Origin: Epiperipatus broadwayi | Lineage: Eukaryota; Onychophora; Udeonychophora; Euonychophora; Peripatidae | NCBI GenBank assembly: GCA_028023455.1 | Contig: JAQFVV010000113.1 | Location: 1,093,768 to 1,157,767 of the forward strand | DNA: 64,000 bases | Direction: 5' to 3' | In this document: positions 60,303-64,000 of the stretch, piece by piece | Layout of the letters: each line of letters starts with the position of its first letter | Position numbering within the stretch: position 1 is the first letter of the stretch | The notes under the pieces: generated by a model | The model's database searches: none | What the model was told of the DNA's origin: nothing | Seen by the model: only the letters and a program-made list of their open reading frames with translations | Translations under genes and position numbers: made by a program

Positions 60303-63300
60303 GCTACCATGATTTACTGACATTATTTGGAATAACATGGCGACTATCAACCTAGGGCAAAGTAAAACTCAATATATATATCTATTAAAATTATAATCAA
60401 TCATTTCTATTATTAAAATGTAACAATTGAACATCATTTTGAATATGAAGTTATATAGTCGATTGCTTAGTAGGTGATGTAATTAATGTTCAGGAATCAA
60501 AGTGACATTAAGATAAAATTCACTCAACATTAAAAATCGCAAAGCAAAACATTGTTCTCCCCTTTTCTCTTGTAAGTCACATGATATATGATTTGATTTC
60601 CTTGCAATCATATATACTGTATATAGAGAGGGTCTCATCTCCTTTTATGCTCGTTCACAACATGGGTTTTAAATCTATTTGCAGCTTTTTTCATTATAAA
60701 CTATTAATAAAGTTTCTTAAAATATTTGACTAACTTGGTATGCTTTCTTTTCCCCTCTTTCTCTGCATAAAGAATTGGAAATAATTTTTCCCTTCGGGTT
60801 ATTTAAAAATAATTTTATCATTTCTATAAGTGCATATTAACGTGTTCTCTATTTGTATTTATTGCATATATAAAATAACAGAAGTTAAAAACTAAACTAA
60901 TTAATATAATAAACAAATTACATCAAATTCGGCGTGTTAAAAAACTAGTCAAAATTAAATTTCACAATCAATAGTTTTATTCTCAATCCAAATTATCGCA
61001 ATTGTAAAATAACTTAAGAACAAAATAAATAAATACTAACATACTATCCCATAATTCTACTTTATAGATAATTGGATTGTATGATAAAATTATGGTTTAG
61101 TAGTTGTGAAACTATTGGGCGTACATTTTTAATTTTGGCTGATTTTATAAATTCTGAATTTGGTTTAATTTGATTACTATTAATTGACTATTGAAATTGA
61201 TAATTTCTTAGTAACATCAAAAATTAAATGTAATCTATGTTTATATAAATATTATCTTTTCTCATTTTATCTATAACAATCTATAGGAAAAAATTAAAGA
61301 AAGGGAGTTTTCTACAAAAAGATAAATTATTTAGTAATTTTAATCATAACGTAAAAAAGAAAATGTGTAATTTGTTTTATTGCTAAGTTCATAAGAATTT
61401 GAATATCATAAGTGAAATATGTGGATATGATCCACGGACTTTAAACTACAAGGTTTAACACACCAAGTGGTACCAAATTTTTCATTTTATCTAAAGCTAT
61501 TTGGGAACCAAATCTGTACAAATCCGAAAGATATTAGCAGTAGTTCTCCAACTGAGCATTTATTTTGTTTTTTAATTTAATATATAAGAGAACCAGCACT
61601 TTACAAAAATGTCATTTTATGTTACAATAGGCAACCCATTTTTTCAAGATTATCAAAGATATAAAATTATTAAAGATGATAGATGCTTCCAATTTTTCCA
61701 CACTTTATCATTGTACCTGAAAAAAAAGATATTGATGGTTTAATATATCATTTATCAAATATATTTTTTTGTAATTCACCAAATCTACAAACTTAGCTTC
61801 ACTAATTTTTTAGCAATGGTCTTTTATTGAAAACTTGGAATCAACGATTCCACAATTGATTAAAAAATATTTATATGATAAAGCTTGTTCTGATAATCAG
61901 TATAATTGTCTGATCTCACGATAAAAGTACTTATTATGACTTTCCTTAAATTCTTGAACATTTTTCAAAACAGCAAATTCTACTTTGGTAATAGAAAACA
62001 ACTAACTTGCATTTATATATATATAATTAAAAAGAAATAAAGGTGTTCACTATAGTGCTACAATATATAGAAAGAAAGCGCTTAAAAAATATCTACAATT
62101 CTTTTTTCATCTCTGGCAGCTCAATTATTTTCTGCAAGAGAGCCCTGTTAGATAAAACCAACATTTTTTTTAGGACAACTACATCCATCAGTACATTACT
62201 ATTACTAAATTTTCTCTGTAAACGGATATAGCAATAACAAATATTTTGATAATTTAGAAATTAAGATGGTCATGCCTTACATTAAAAAACAATTCTGTTA
62301 AAAGTGATAATATTTTTAGTAGAAACGTCAGTGCTTTTTATGCTAACTCTAAAAAGGATTGATAAAATATTTTCGTGCCTTTAGAAATAAAAAAATATAA
62401 TTAGAATCCCAAAACATCTATGAAACTTCAAACTAGTTTCGTTTCATTCCTTCATTAACAGATTAACAAATGTAGCACGTTAACATGAATAAAAGATTTG
62501 AATTGAATAAATAGATTGCTATCTGAATAAAAGCTCTCTAATCAAATAGTCTTTGAGTTATTTACATTTATTATTTATTTAATTACAATAATGTAATTAT
62601 CAAAAATCCTATATAAATAAAAAATAGTTAAATCACATTACACACTTGGGTATATATAAGTGCATGCTGAAAACAGTTTTTTGCCCCTTGTTTCATTTTA
62701 AAATTGGAAACAATTATTTTTCCCCCCCCTAGATTTACCAGTGATAGATTGAAAAAAAAATTTCATCTGTGCTAAATGAAATACTGAATTCCAATAATAA
62801 AATGTATCATTATAATCAAAAGTTACTATTAGATGGGGGGTTCTCATTTGACAATGAGGAAATAAGTACAGATCATGTAAGATCACTGTGTAACACGAAT
62901 AAAAGATAACTGAAAAAGAGCATTTTGTTGAGAGGATTTCAACTTTTTAGTAACTTTTTAAATAACAAATCTGAAATTTCTATCAAAAATTGGTTGGTAA
63001 CATTTTTGTGAATTATTATAAATTAAGTTTAGAAATATTAAATATTTCAGAAATAAATATAATAGAACAATTGGTCAATTATTAAAACAGAGTTTCTTTA
63101 TTATAAAATAACTAAATAATTATTTCTAAGCGCTCAACTCTTACCGTCCATATTTCAAGGCAGTTTTCTCATAGGTGATGAAATCAACATTTCATTGTAT
63201 TGGCTAGGAACAAATAATCGAATTGTTATATTATAATTTATACATTAACAGAAGTATTATTTATTTATTTATATATTTCAAAGCCAGCAATTATATGGAT

Positions 63301-64000
63301 ATTTTCACATGGAAGTATATTTAATATTTTTAAATGTATTGTTCTGTGATATTCCAAATTGCTCTTATTACTAATCACTTAAAATACTATGCTAAGATTT
63401 ATAAGAATGAATTTCCATCTTGGTTAACTTGGTCATTGCTGGTTAGGCTGTCCCTATAATGGAGCATAAAATGTCAAAAATGAAATTTGATTCTGGTAAC
63501 AGTTTATTCAAAGTAAAAAAAGCTATAAACATGTTTCAGTATGGCTCATATTTGATAAAACTTATTCTATTGCTGGGATTTTAGTTGCATTAAAACCTCA
63601 ATGGAATATTACAGAAGCTTCAGGAGAATTGATGCCCAAATGAAGTAAATAAAACGTGTCTGAGATCCCGTCCAGTTTTAGTAAACATCAAAATCAAGAA
63701 TATAACTTAATATTTTCCAAAGTTGATGGATTTAATCTTTTATTTGGTGTTTAAATATTCTGTATTATATATATGAATTTGTTTTTGTATCAATGAGGCA
63801 CCAATGCTCACAATAAATGTCAAATACTAGCATAATGCAAAAAGAAGAAAAAGAGTGTAAACTATTAAAAAAATAGCTGAATGGTTTTAATATTAATTGT
63901 AAAATAAAAGTATTTTATGATATGAAAACCGAAAAGACTCTTTAATGATTTTAGTGACAATCTTGTTATATATATATATATATATAAAAAATTTTCAAAA
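60303..64000. other. AT-rich DNA, probably intron or intergenic
   Basis: No upstream SLC23 exon, SINE, LINE or inverted repeat could be supported. There is a (TA)n tract near 63968-63986. Short frames at 62043-62231 and 62698-62886 show no motifs. Confidence 0.4.

Overview
This is a gene-poor, strongly AT-rich stretch of animal nuclear DNA (about 70-75% A+T by eye), almost entirely transposable elements, their relics and simple repeats. The evidence for an animal genome is: non-LTR retrotransposons with APE endonucleases, RTE and Penelope-like relics, tRNA-derived SINEs with target-site duplications, a hAT-type MITE, long trinucleotide microsatellites, and one spliced exon of an SLC23 (nucleobase/ascorbate) transporter. 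The repeat mix suggests an AT-rich invertebrate; I cannot name the phylum. There are no rRNA genes, CRISPR arrays or bacterial operons.

Layout. 1-5 kb: SINEs, a small fold-back element, a Penelope (GIY-YIG) relic and a repeat carrying a well-formed hammerhead ribozyme. 5-20 kb: unassigned AT-rich DNA with three dispersed repeat families, a long fold-back element nested in one of them, a telomere-like C-rich block (14.5-14.7 kb) and an eroded coiled-coil reading frame. 20-31 kb: MITEs, a further eroded frame, a hAT MITE, two head-to-head hammerhead-type repeats, and the 3' end of an RTE-type LINE. 31-35 kb: a Penelope-like element flanked by inverted arms. 35-43 kb: SINEs with clear duplications, a second RTE relic, and two more copies of a terminal-inverted-repeat element.

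43.8-59.6 kb is the centrepiece. Two copies of one APE-type LINE (copy 1 at 44.76-50.57 kb, copy 2 at 50.66-56.63 kb) lie head-to-tail on the minus strand, with an (ACT)n-type array at every boundary: about 890 bp at the 3' end of copy 1, about 90 bp between the copies, and about 90 bp at the 5' end of copy 2. A plus-strand 3' fragment of a related LINE follows, ending in a 460-bp (AAT)n array. A minus-strand Jockey/CR1-like LINE fragment runs into the other side of the same array and has (AAT)n again at its 5' break. This suggests microsatellite-directed insertion. Copy 1 is close to intact: ORF2 has one nonsense codon, and both frame changes in ORF1 are explained by an assembly artefact (a 19-base Illumina adapter match plus a 47-bp duplication).

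60.07-60.30 kb holds the only host-gene piece, an SLC23 exon on the minus strand with a clear splice donor and one frameshift. From there to 64 kb I see only AT-rich intron-like or intergenic DNA.
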